Shown: positions 52,796-61,330 of the stretch, in pieces
Layout: every line of letters starts with the position of its first letter
Numbering within the stretch: the first letter of the stretch is position 1
Assembly (NCBI GenBank): GCA_964496575.1
Contig: CAZCAC010000035.1
Location: 1 to 64,000 of the forward strand
Source: CAZCAC01 sp964496575
GTDB taxonomy: Bacteria > Planctomycetota > UBA1135 > GCA-002686595
Direction: 5' to 3'
DNA: 64,000 nucleotides
Translations under genes and position numbers: made by a program
Notes under the pieces: generated by a model
What the model saw: only the letters and a program-made list of their open reading frames with translations
The model's database searches: none
Told to the model about the DNA's origin: nothing

Positions 52796-53727
52796 TACGC
52801 CGAGAAGAGCTCCGGCAACTCGGCCCGGGCGAGGGGACGCAGCCGGTGCGCTTCGGAGCCGGGTATCGAGCGGTAGGGCCAGCGCATCCTCGATCCGACG
52901 TCGGCCCATCCACCGATCAGGGCCAGCAGCCGGTCGCAGGCTCCGTTGCAGTAGCGTCCCTCGCGCAGGAACGGAGCGATGTGTCGATCCATGAAGCGAC
53001 GAACGCGCTTCTCCACCTCCAGCGCCGCCGGAAGATCGTCGCAGATCTGCCGCCACCAGCGCTGCGCTCCCGCGGGGTGCAGGCAGGCGACGTTGGAGTA
53101 GGCGCCGTGCGCCCCCCGCGCGAAACCGCTGGCCAGGTGATGGCCAGGCACGAAGAGGCTCAGGTGTCCCACGTGCCGACGCATCCCGGCGTACCAGTCA
53201 TCGTCGCCGTCGGCGACCTTCACGCCGACCAGCGCCGGCACCTCGCGGGCCAGCCTGCCGAGCTCGGCGGGGGTCAACAGCCGCTTGGCGTGGGGGGGCT
53301 GGTAGAGTACGAGGCCGATGCCGCGAGCCTCGTCGGCCAGACGGGTAAGGAATTCCACCGCCTCCGGCTCGCTCACCGGGTACCAATCCGGAAGGATCAC
53401 TTGCAGCGCCCCGGGGGCGAGGGGCACGCAGCGACGCAGCCGCTCGAGCGAGAGCTGGGCGCTCATGTGGCTGGCGCCGATCTGGAAGGGCATTCCCGAG
53501 CGCTGGCAACGTTCGGCCAGCAACTCGGCCAGGCGATCGAACTCCTCCTCGGTGAGGGTGTGAAACTCACCGGCCGTCCCGCAGGAGTAGATCCCGTCCA
53601 CGCCGGCGTCGATCAGGACGTCGATCTCGTCCGCGACACGAACGAGGTCGAGGGAGTCGTCCTCGTTCCACGCGAGCAACAGGGTGGCCCAGTTGCCGCG
53701 GATCTGTTCGCTCTCGAGAGGTCTCAT
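52795..53727 (-). CDS. DapA/NanA-family (dihydrodipicolinate synthase-like) lyase
   Basis: A 310-residue cytosolic TIM-barrel aldolase. Seen: 'GNWATLLLAW' at the N-terminus, 'CGTAGEFHTLTEEEF' (49-63), tyrosine Y142 in 'LVLYQPPHAK' and Schiff-base lysine K170 in 'LVGVKVAD'. Without pathway neighbours it is not safely DapA; sialate or keto-acid-sugar lyases of the same family are as likely. An ATG at 53745 is an alternative start, but GGAAG lies 5 bases before the chosen one. It is the first gene of the minus-strand array, with the small membrane gene overlapping its stop. Confidence 0.88.
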   Translation of the reverse strand: MRPLESEQIRGNWATLLLAWNEDDSLDLVRVADEIDVLIDAGVDGIYSCGTAGEFHTLTEEEFDRLAELLAERCQRSGMPFQIGASHMSAQLSLERLRRCVPLAPGALQVILPDWYPVSEPEAVEFLTRLADEARGIGLVLYQPPHAKRLLTPAELGRLAREVPALVGVKVADGDDDWYAGMRRHVGHLSLFVPGHHLASGFARGAHGAYSNVACLHPAGAQRWWRQICDDLPAALEVEKRVRRFMDRHIAPFLREGRYCNGACDRLLALIGGWADVGSRMRWPYRSIPGSEAHRLRPLARAELPELFSA

Positions 53728-53745
53728 CACTTCTTCCAGGCTCAT

Positions 53746-54155
53746 CGTCGATGATGCCGAGGCCGGTGTCCACGCCGCAGTCTCTCCCGCGTGATCTCCT
53801 CCCGAGGAGGGAGCGGGCCGATCCCCTCCCACGGCCATGGCCAGGCGAGAAGCCCCTCGGGTACTCGTGAGGGTGCTCTGGCTCTCGAGAGCGAGGAGCG
53901 ATGATCGAAGAATCCGGTTCACCGGTCGTTCCAGCTCCGGCACGGGCGATTCCACCGGTGACGAACCCCTCACCTCGCCCTCCCGGACGGTCGACAGACA
54001 GAAGAGCCGATGTCCGCTCACGCCGCTCGTAACCCTCCTGTCAACAGCCTGTCCGTCGCGGGAAGATGCCATATAGTGGGTTCACCCTGGAATTCGCATT
54101 CTGGTACTCCAGGTAGACCAGCGCCGAAGATCCCCGAGCTCAAGACGCGAACGCG
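53746..54155. other. Divergent intergenic region, no gene seen
   Basis: About 410 bases separate the DapA-family lyase (minus) from M28 peptidase 2 (plus). The lyase frame stays open to 54072, but that extension has no family resemblance. No hairpin, repeat or small gene is supported. Two promoters are expected but could not be placed. Confidence 0.5.
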
Positions 54156-56528
54156 ATGCAATACCGAACTGCCGCCGGCACCGTGAGTGCCGTCCTGTTC
54201 CTCTCGTCCCTGGCCTCCCTCGCCTCGACCGGCGACGAGGCCGAGCTCCTGCCGAGCGGTGAGCGCGCCAAGGGTTACGTCGAGTTCCTCGCCGACGACG
54301 CCCTCCAGGGGCGCAAACCGGGCACCGAGGGGTATCGCATGGCGGCGGAGTGGGCGGCCGAACGCTTCCAGGCGTGGGGGCTCGCGCCGGCGGGCGAGAA
54401 CGGAACCTATTTCCAGAACGTACCCGTTCGTCCGCACACCTGGAACACCGGCGTCCCGCGCCTCTCCGTCGACGGCCGGGAGTTCCTGCTGGACGACGAG
54501 GACTTCTCCATGAGCTCCCTCTCGACGCCGAGCACGGTCAACGGCGTCGAGGTGATCTTCGTCGGCTACGGGATCTCCGCCCCCGACAAAGAGCTCGACG
54601 AGTACGCGGGCCTCGACGTCGAGGGCAAGGTCGTCCTCTGCTTCAAGGGCTCACCGCACGACGCCCCCGAGGCGACCGGCTGGTTCGCCCCCTCCGACGA
54701 GGACGAGAAGAAGTCGGGGAAGGATCGGTTCAAGGAGGAGTCGAAGGACTCGAGCAAGATCAAGACCGCCTACGACAAGGGCGCCGCGGCGGTTCTCCTG
54801 TACGAGCCCGACGAGGAGGAGCGGGGAGGCCGCAGCTACTGGTCGCGGTCGCGCGGAGCGAAGCTGGAGACGACGCGCGACTTCCTCTGCTTCACCATCC
54901 AGGAGCGCGTCTTCCGGGCGATCATGCGGACCGACTCGCAGGAATCGACCTCCGGCTTCGGTCGTCGGATCGCGGACATGCGCCGCTCGCTGAAGGAGGG
55001 CGAGGTGTTCAGCCGCGCCACCGGCGTCCAGGTCACGCTCGCCGGGTACGACAGCAGCACGCCGATCGGCGAGGGCAAGGACCTCATCTCCCGCAACGTG
55101 ATCGCCAAGATCGAGGGCACCGATCCGACCCTGAAGGGACAGTACGTGATCCTCGGCGCGCACCTCGACCACGTCGGCGTGTCCAACGGCTACGTGCGCA
55201 ACGGCGCCGACGACAACGCCTCGGGCTCCGCGCTCACCCTGGAAGTGGCCCGGACCCTGGCGGAAGGCGGGTTCCAGCCCCGGCGGACCATGGTCTTCTG
55301 CCTCTGGACCGCCGAGGAGATGGGGCTCATCGGCTCCAAGTACTACGTCGCGAATCCCTGCGACGGCGTGACGATGGACCAGGTGGTCACCTACATCAAC
55401 GCGGACATGGTCGGCCTGGGCGACGGGATCGGCGCCCCGGGAGCCTTGAACTTCCCCGAGATCTGGAAGGTGCTCGAGAAGGACCAGGACCCCGAGGTGA
55501 TGAAGATCGTCAAGGCCACCATCGGCGGGCCCGGCGGTAGCGATCACTCTCCCTTCATCGTGCTGGGAATCGAGAGCCTCGCGCTGATGACCCGCGGCGG
55601 CGTCGGCCACCCCGACTACCACCGCCCCGAGGACGACGCGGCCAAGATCGACCCCGTGATCCTCGGCCAGACCTGCCGGTTCGCCATGCAGGGGCTGATG
55701 AACGTCGCCAACGAGACCGAGACGGAGCTCCTGATCCCGAATCGCCTGACGATCTACGAGGCGGTGCAGGTGCGCATCGCCAACATCAACCCGGCGCTCG
55801 AGGACAGCTCGTGGAGCACGGTGAAGATCAAGGCCAAGGACGCGGCGGCGCTCGAGGCCGAGATTCACGACGAGGTGCTGAAGCTCATCCGCAAGAGCCG
55901 CGGCTCCGGCGACGCGGAGAACCCGCACCCCTCCCGCTCGGTGACCGTCGGAGTGGCCGATCTGAAGCCCTTCGGCGGCGACCTCCGCCTGCTCGAGCTG
56001 GCCGCCGAGCTGCACGGCTTCAGCCGGCTCGACATCCACGGCGACGACGGCGTCTGGATCGTCGACGGAAAACTGACCGATGCGGGGCAGAAGGCGGTGA
56101 AGCAACTCGAGAAGCTCGATCTCGTGATCCACCTCGTCTCCCCCACCGAAGCTCTGTTCGACGAGTTCCTCGCGGCCGCGGGCAAGCCGTTCCTCGTCAC
56201 CGGCAAGTACTCGCTCGACGAGTCCCGGGCGGACCGCGTGGTGCAGAAGGGCGTCCTGCTCGGCGTCGACCTCGACCCGAAGAAGGTCGACGAGTTCCTC
56301 GTCCGCGTGAACGAGGTCAAGAACCAGCTCGGCAAGCGCGAGCTGCTGGTGATCAACCTCACCTCCTCCGAGGGCCTCGACGAGGCGAAGCGACCGCTCT
56401 ACCTCGGCCTGCTCGAGCAGGGCTGGGCCCCCCGCGAGATCCGCGGCACCCGCCGCCGTACCGGCGGCATCACCGGCGGAAACCTCGGCGCGATCGGCGC
56501 GACACCGCGTCGCAGTCGGTGGCGCTGA
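54156..56528 (+). CDS. Secreted M28-family metallopeptidase 2 with extra C-terminal domain
   Basis: A 790-residue exported protein (signal peptide about 1-24). A PA-like domain (about 110-260) is inserted in the M28 peptidase. Zinc motifs are 'ILGAHLDHVGV', 'NGADDNASGSAL', 'CLWTAEEMGLIG', 'YINADMVG' and 'YHRPEDDAAK', all present, so it looks active. After about residue 560 there is an additional about 180-residue region ('VADLKPFGGDLRLLELAAEL', 'LDLVIHLVSPTEALFDEF', 'FLVTGKY') with alpha/beta character, not assigned to a family. It is monocistronic. The Gly/Arg-rich tail is odd. Together with M28 enzyme 1 it shows a protein-degrading habit. Confidence 0.88.
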   Translation: MQYRTAAGTVSAVLFLSSLASLASTGDEAELLPSGERAKGYVEFLADDALQGRKPGTEGYRMAAEWAAERFQAWGLAPAGENGTYFQNVPVRPHTWNTGVPRLSVDGREFLLDDEDFSMSSLSTPSTVNGVEVIFVGYGISAPDKELDEYAGLDVEGKVVLCFKGSPHDAPEATGWFAPSDEDEKKSGKDRFKEESKDSSKIKTAYDKGAAAVLLYEPDEEERGGRSYWSRSRGAKLETTRDFLCFTIQERVFRAIMRTDSQESTSGFGRRIADMRRSLKEGEVFSRATGVQVTLAGYDSSTPIGEGKDLISRNVIAKIEGTDPTLKGQYVILGAHLDHVGVSNGYVRNGADDNASGSALTLEVARTLAEGGFQPRRTMVFCLWTAEEMGLIGSKYYVANPCDGVTMDQVVTYINADMVGLGDGIGAPGALNFPEIWKVLEKDQDPEVMKIVKATIGGPGGSDHSPFIVLGIESLALMTRGGVGHPDYHRPEDDAAKIDPVILGQTCRFAMQGLMNVANETETELLIPNRLTIYEAVQVRIANINPALEDSSWSTVKIKAKDAAALEAEIHDEVLKLIRKSRGSGDAENPHPSRSVTVGVADLKPFGGDLRLLELAAELHGFSRLDIHGDDGVWIVDGKLTDAGQKAVKQLEKLDLVIHLVSPTEALFDEFLAAAGKPFLVTGKYSLDESRADRVVQKGVLLGVDLDPKKVDEFLVRVNEVKNQLGKRELLVINLTSSEGLDEAKRPLYLGLLEQGWAPREIRGTRRRTGGITGGNLGAIGATPRRSRWR

Positions 56529-56657
56529 GGCGAATTGATCGAAGAGGAGCTCGTGCAGCCTCCGATCCCTTGCGACGACTGATGCACCGGCGGCGAGATC
56601 GCGGCAGGCTCCGGGACCGGGCCGGAGCTCATTCCTCGTCCCGGCCCGCCTCCTGGC

Positions 56658-57071
56658 TCACTCCGCCTTCTTCCAGTCCTCCGGCGTGAAGACGAACTCG
56701 CCGGGAACCGACAGGTCGTGGGTCGTATCCCCCACGCGGACCTCGTCGCCTCGCCAGTGCACCGCGCCGCCATTCAGCAAGAAGTTCCAGGTGGAGGTCG
56801 CCGAATCGAACTGGTACTTCACCGCGCCGCTGATCGTGGCCCCCTGAAACACGGCCGACACCCCGTCGACGGTCAGGATCATCTCGCCCCCCTCGACCTC
56901 CACCGACCAGCTCCGGCCGGCGGGGCTCTGCTGGGCCATGATGCTCGAGCCGTCCATCAGCGTCCCGACGGTGACGACGGTCCCCGCCGACGCGGCGCCT
57001 CTCGTGCCGGCGCAGGCCGTGAACAGCAGGGGGAGGAGGCCGGCGAGGAGGAGCAACAGGGTCTTGGGCAT
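56658..57071 (-). CDS. Small lipoprotein of unknown function
   Basis: A 137-residue lipoprotein: basic start MPK, hydrophobic core, lipobox LLFTACA (about residues 14-20). The mature part is a beta-rich domain of about 110 residues ('SWSVEVEGGEMILTVDGVS', 'YQFDSATSTWNFLLNGG') with regular strand spacing, possibly a small beta-sandwich or lipocalin-like fold. No family was recognised. The ATG at 57071 is preferred over an upstream start at 57122 because it produces the lipoprotein signal. It is convergent with M28 peptidase 2. Confidence 0.7.
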   Translation of the reverse strand: MPKTLLLLLAGLLPLLFTACAGTRGAASAGTVVTVGTLMDGSSIMAQQSPAGRSWSVEVEGGEMILTVDGVSAVFQGATISGAVKYQFDSATSTWNFLLNGGAVHWRGDEVRVGDTTHDLSVPGEFVFTPEDWKKAE

Positions 57072-57420
57072 CGGTGCGGGGGGTGGAGTCCGGCTGGAGC
57101 GAGTGCGCGGACAGCCTGACAAAGCGAGACGATGCGTGCCACTCTTCGCCGGGAGAGCGAGCCCGGCGGACCTGAGCTCGCGGTGAGAGCGCTCGAAGAC
57201 GCAGTCCGTTCCTCGAGAGCCCTGGAATACTCCCCGGCCCCGGTCGTATCACAGCGCGTCCCCATCAGACGAAGCTCGACCAGGGGCGCGCGAGACCCGA
57301 TCCGGGGGTCGCGGAACGAATCCTCGAGAAACAGCGTCCGTTCCACGACCATTTGTGCCCTTGACAGGACAGGGCCGAAAAGGCCCACGCGGCGCTCGGC
57401 GACGCGGAAGGAGTGAAGCC
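57072..57420. other. Divergent intergenic region
   Basis: About 350 bases between the lipoprotein (minus) and the unknown secreted protein (plus). A TTGACA at 57361-57366 and a GGGCC-GAAAA-GGCCC hairpin (57372-57386) lie 35-60 bases ahead of the plus-strand gene and might form its promoter/leader, but no good -10 box fits. Nothing else is supported. Confidence 0.4.
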
Positions 57421-58893
57421 ATGAGATTCGCACGAAACGTGCTGGTGGGAGTGGTCTGCCTGGGAATCGGCCTGGCGGTGAACGCAGACGAGCGGCAACG
57501 CCTGCCCTACGGCGACCTCGCGAAGAACGCTCTGAGTCGGGCAGGGATGGCCGAGATCGCCCCGCACGCCTTCTCCTTCGAAGAGTTCCTCCACGCGGGA
57601 TTCCTGCACGTACGACTCGGTATCTACGATCTCTACCTGCCAGCCGGGGATGAGCTCGAGGCCGAGGAGCTGGAGCACTACCGCGACATGGCGCTCACGC
57701 TGCTCGACGCGCAGCGCACGTGGCTGGAGTGGCTGGCGCCGGAGGTGAAGGGAACGCGAGAACCACTCGCCGATCTGAAGAAGGTTCACCGATGGGTCTC
57801 CGGCTGGAAGATCGACAGGCTCCCGCGCGCCGCGACGGCCGGACAGCGGGAGCTGCTGGAAGCGCTGAAGGCCAAGAAGGACATCGGTCAATCCTCCAGC
57901 CGGCTCGCCGAGTACATGGGGAGCGGCGCCGTGCTCTCCCTCGACCGCGAGAAGCCCGTGTTCGAGCCGGTGGTCCTGGTGCCCGATCGGGAGCGTTTCG
58001 TCGAGATGATCTGCATCGGCGGCTGGTTGTACCCGGGGCACCGCACCACCTACTGGAATCGCCACATCACGCACTGGACGCACTTCCACGTCGACCGCTA
58101 CAAGTTCCTCTCTCTGGAGCTGACCGATCCTTGCCGCGTGGATCACGACTGGACCGCCGGGGTCCCGATGAACGACCGGAATCCCGACGCGATGGCGCAG
58201 CAGGTCACCCAGCTAGCGTTCGGCTCGCTCCTCGACAACTACTACGGAGCGAGGATCCCGGCGTCGATCGCCGGAGCCCTCTCGGTCAACCTGGTCATCG
58301 ACCAGTTCGGTGAGTGCGACACCCGCGCCGACGGCGACCTGCGCATTCGCCACACCGGGGCGCGCGAGGTCTTCGTGCCCGGGGGCAATCCGAACGGCGG
58401 CATGCTGCCGCCGCTCGGCGCCGCGAGCCGGTGGCGAGATCGCCAGGGAGCCGACCACTTCGTCTCGCTCCTGCGCCAGGCCCAGAAGCAGGGCGCGTCG
58501 CGCATCCGGAAGGCGAAGGAGAAGCACCTGCACTTCGAGTTGATCAGCGATTCGGGAGCCGCCCGACGAGTGGTCACCGCGCCGTTCCTGGGCGCCGGAG
58601 CGGCCGACGAGGACGCGGTGCCGCCGGAGTACCGGGGCGACTGGCTCGAATTCCAGCGCGCCTACCGCTCCTGCTTTCTCTGGTGGCTGCAGAACAAGGC
58701 CGAGCGGAGCGTGAAGAGCTCCGGCAAGTCCTTCGCCACCCTGCTCCACGACCTCGCCGGGGAGCAGAACGAGGAGGGAGACCTCGCCGGCGCCATCGCC
58801 CGCATCTACGACGGCCACGGGCTGAGCAGCGAAGAGCTGGGCAAGAAGGACCTTGAGGGTCGCTTCCTGCGCTGGCTCGGCAAGCAGCGGTAG
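57421..58893 (+). CDS. Unknown secreted protein
   Basis: A 490-residue exported protein with a signal peptide (about 1-22, ending VNAD). AAGGAG is 7 bases before the ATG, making this start clear. Seen regions: 'HAGFLHVRLGIYDLYLPAG', aromatic/His-rich 'YWNRHITHWTHFHVDRY' (about 222-238), 'NDRNPDAMAQQVTQLAFG', 'GGNPNGGMLPPLG' and a helical C-terminus. The clustered histidines (H223, H229-type spacing) might bind a metal, but no known protease or hydrolase motif is complete. No family was recognised. It is monocistronic, with the HspQ/SRPBCC pair convergent downstream. Confidence 0.75.
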   Translation: MRFARNVLVGVVCLGIGLAVNADERQRLPYGDLAKNALSRAGMAEIAPHAFSFEEFLHAGFLHVRLGIYDLYLPAGDELEAEELEHYRDMALTLLDAQRTWLEWLAPEVKGTREPLADLKKVHRWVSGWKIDRLPRAATAGQRELLEALKAKKDIGQSSSRLAEYMGSGAVLSLDREKPVFEPVVLVPDRERFVEMICIGGWLYPGHRTTYWNRHITHWTHFHVDRYKFLSLELTDPCRVDHDWTAGVPMNDRNPDAMAQQVTQLAFGSLLDNYYGARIPASIAGALSVNLVIDQFGECDTRADGDLRIRHTGAREVFVPGGNPNGGMLPPLGAASRWRDRQGADHFVSLLRQAQKQGASRIRKAKEKHLHFELISDSGAARRVVTAPFLGAGAADEDAVPPEYRGDWLEFQRAYRSCFLWWLQNKAERSVKSSGKSFATLLHDLAGEQNEEGDLAGAIARIYDGHGLSSEELGKKDLEGRFLRWLGKQR

Positions 58894-58950
58894 CGGAAGC
58901 GAACGCGAGTCGCCCGACCCACTCGAACCGGGCGAGAGCCAGAGGTCCGA

Positions 58951-59301
58951 TCAGATTCCCCAGGGTCGGTCGTTGCGGAGGTACTTCCCGTCGGCCAGAC
59001 CGCGGAAATAGAGCTCGAGAAGCGGGTGGACGACCTCGGCACCCGAGCCGTCGGCCTCGAGGTTGCTCTCGGCCGCGTAGGTCGTCTGCGGGGAGCGGTG
59101 CACCAGGACGTGATACCACGGCTGGCTCCGCGACGGCTGCGTCTGGTTCGACTGGTACCACTCGTCGGAGGCTCGACACCGGTGGTCGAGGTCGACGACG
59201 ACGCCGCGGTAGCCGTAGCGACGATGCCGGACGAGGTCTCCCGGCTGGAACAGCGCCGGCGCCTCGTCCGCGTCCCGCTCCTTCTTCCGGTACATGATCA
59301 T
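58951..59301 (-). CDS. HspQ/YccV-like hemimethylated-DNA-binding-domain protein
   Basis: A 116-residue protein with the YccV/HspQ domain (about 18-112): 'FQPGDLVRHRRYGYRGVVVDLD', 'WYHVLVHRS', 'TYAAESNLEAD'. In E. coli HspQ binds Lon protease and hemimethylated oriC DNA; the planctomycetal version may serve either role. The length fits the family. It lies 15 bases after the SRPBCC gene, so the two form an operon. An in-frame ATG at 59295 is an alternative start. Confidence 0.85.
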   Translation of the reverse strand: MIMYRKKERDADEAPALFQPGDLVRHRRYGYRGVVVDLDHRCRASDEWYQSNQTQPSRSQPWYHVLVHRSPQTTYAAESNLEADGSGAEVVHPLLELYFRGLADGKYLRNDRPWGI

Positions 59302-59316
59302 CGGTGCACGCTCCGT

Positions 59317-59793
59317 TCAGTCCGTAGCGCCCCGCGCCTCGCAGTGTTCCTTCAAGCTCGCGAGCTCCGACTCCTGCGCCTTGCAGCCGGCCCTGCTCAT
59401 AAGCCAGCCCATCAGGACGAAGAATACCTTGAAGAAGCCCTTGCCGCGAACGACCGAGTGCTGGGTGACGCGAGTTCCCGAGGCGATCTCCTCGAACAGG
59501 TACTCCACGTCGATGTCGAACTGATCGCCGTCGAGGTGCACCGCATTCCGGTGCGGCGGCTCGTGCGCGGTCACGACCCCCTGGAACACCATCCGCCGCC
59601 CCCGATCCTCGGTGACGACGCGGAAGGTGGTCCCCACCATCCCGGGTTTCTCCTCGATCACCTCGTCCTCGACGCAGGTGATGCTCCACTCGGCGAGGTT
59701 GTTCGTGCTGTATTCGAAGACCTCGGCGATCGGGCGGTTGATGTCGACGCTCAGTCTGGACTCCATGGGCTCCGGCTCCTGGGTTGGCGCCAT
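59317..59793 (-). CDS. SRPBCC (START-like) superfamily protein
   Basis: A 158-residue cytosolic protein with the polyketide-cyclase/SRPBCC helix-grip fold: 'LSVDINRPIAEVFEYSTN' opens the domain, and 'GTTFRVV', 'HEPPHRNAVHLDG', 'YLFEEIASGTRVTQHSV' supply the strands. These proteins bind hydrophobic ligands or act in cofactor metabolism. No ligand is inferable. An ATG at codon 10 gives a shorter alternative start closer to the domain. It is the first gene of the pair with the HspQ-like gene. Confidence 0.85.
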   Translation of the reverse strand: MAPTQEPEPMESRLSVDINRPIAEVFEYSTNNLAEWSITCVEDEVIEEKPGMVGTTFRVVTEDRGRRMVFQGVVTAHEPPHRNAVHLDGDQFDIDVEYLFEEIASGTRVTQHSVVRGKGFFKVFFVLMGWLMSRAGCKAQESELASLKEHCEARGATD

Positions 59794-59885
59794 TGTAGGC
59801 TGGTCGCCACCGACGGCCAGGATCTACCGGTCGAGCGAGGCGCCGGCCTTCACGGATGGCGGGGTCCGGAGATTCACGAACCGCG

Positions 59886-60992
59886 CTACACCAGCTTCGG
59901 CGCCCAGTAGGCGTACTCCTCCTCGAGGTGCAGCCGATCGGCGAAGCAGAAGCGTTCGGGGCCCCACCGCTCGACCAGGCGTTCCCGCAGGGCGGGGAAG
60001 ACCCCCTCCTCGACCATCAGCGAGAAGAGCCTCTCGTCGGCGACCTCGGTGGTCGGCGGGAAGTACATCTCGCGCAGGGTGATCGTCGCGGCGGACTGAC
60101 TCCAGCCCCACTCGATCACCTCGTCGATGCGAGAGAGGTTGCGGTTGGTGACGACGATGTTCAGGTGCAGCTGCAGACCTTCCACGGCCGCCAGGACGCC
60201 GGCGATGTTCTCCTGGATCTTCTCCAGCTTGCTCCCGCGACGCACGTCGCCGAGCACGTCGGGATCGACCGAGTCGAGGGAGATGAAGAGCGAGCTCAAG
60301 CCGCTCGCCGCGAAGCGGCCCCAGTCGTGCCGGTGCAGGAGCGTCCCGTTGGTCACCAGGATCAGGCTGTCGCGCGGCCGCCCCGCAGAAGCCGCGACCG
60401 CCTCGAGGAAATCACAGAGCTGCGGGCTGACCGTGGGCTCCTGGCCGCAGCCGATCGCGAACTGCTCGACGCTGTTCACGCGGGACTCGAGAAAGTCCCT
60501 GAATGCCTCGAGATCGATCCGCTCCTTGCTGCGCAGCGCGATCGTCGGGCAGTAGACGCAGGCGAGGTTGCAGGTGTTGGCGATGTCGATGCGCAGGGCG
60601 TGGAAGTCGAGCGGCGGTCCCTCGGCGAAGCGCGAGAAGATCGCGGGCGAGATGATCATCTCCTGGATCGTTCGGCTCACCGGGACCGGAGAGCCGACGA
60701 GCTCCCGACCGGTCTCCGCACACCGCACCGAGACGCCGAGCTCCTCGGTCATCGAGAGGAACTCCGGTGGAAGATCGAAGAAGTAGCCGTAGCGGCCGGT
60801 TCCCTTGCCCGCGAGCAGGAGGTCGCGCCGGAACCGGTGCGCGCTCGTGCGGCCCAGCTCCCGCTCACCGCAGGAGATCGAGAGCTCCACGGCGACGTCC
60901 GGCCGGTCGGGACACCAGCACCACCCCGCGACGTGGGTGACGTCACAGGCGTCGACGTAGCCTTCGATCGACGGTTCGGGGGTTTCGTTCAT
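59886..60992 (-). CDS. Radical SAM protein with N-terminal glycan-type domain
   Basis: A 368-residue cytosolic enzyme. The [4Fe-4S] cluster motif is CNLACVYC (C141, C145, C148). It is followed by 'LILVTNGTLL' and 'SLFISLDSVD', the standard radical SAM core (about 130-330). The N-terminal 75 residues ('EGYVDACDVTHVAGWCWCPD', 'RRDLLLAGKGTGRYGYFFD') match a domain usually found at the N-terminus of glycosyltransferases and polysaccharide proteins. This pairs radical chemistry with surface-glycan context. The gene is divergent from the PP-loop gene, supporting a polysaccharide or glycolipid modification role. The substrate is unknown. Confidence 0.85.
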   Translation of the reverse strand: MNETPEPSIEGYVDACDVTHVAGWCWCPDRPDVAVELSISCGERELGRTSAHRFRRDLLLAGKGTGRYGYFFDLPPEFLSMTEELGVSVRCAETGRELVGSPVPVSRTIQEMIISPAIFSRFAEGPPLDFHALRIDIANTCNLACVYCPTIALRSKERIDLEAFRDFLESRVNSVEQFAIGCGQEPTVSPQLCDFLEAVAASAGRPRDSLILVTNGTLLHRHDWGRFAASGLSSLFISLDSVDPDVLGDVRRGSKLEKIQENIAGVLAAVEGLQLHLNIVVTNRNLSRIDEVIEWGWSQSAATITLREMYFPPTTEVADERLFSLMVEEGVFPALRERLVERWGPERFCFADRLHLEEEYAYWAPKLV

Positions 60993-61330
60993 GGTCGGTC
61001 TCGCCGGGAAGCGCCGGTGATACGCCACCGGGCGGTGACGGGCAACCCCAAAAGCACCGGGAGTCGCCGGTGCGGGGGGGCGGATGATCGAGCCCGCCGG
61101 CGATTGCGCCCTGGAGACGTTCGTGGGAGCATGGACTCTCCCGGACCCTCGCGAACTCCACGCAGGAGCCCCCCGATCACACGATTCCGGCGGGGCGGCG
61201 GTCTGCGGCGACGGGCTGAACACGACGAACGCCCTCGCGGCGACCTTTTCGCCCTGACCCGCGACTCTCGCGGCGAGGCGAGCTCCCGATCCGCCACCTC
61301 GCCTGCCGTGAACGACCCCGCCGTGCTACC
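60993..61330. other. Divergent intergenic region, no gene seen
   Basis: About 340 bases between the radical SAM gene (minus) and the PP-loop gene (plus). Frames here are compositionally non-coding. No repeat or strong hairpin was found. The promoters of both genes are expected here. Confidence 0.5.
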
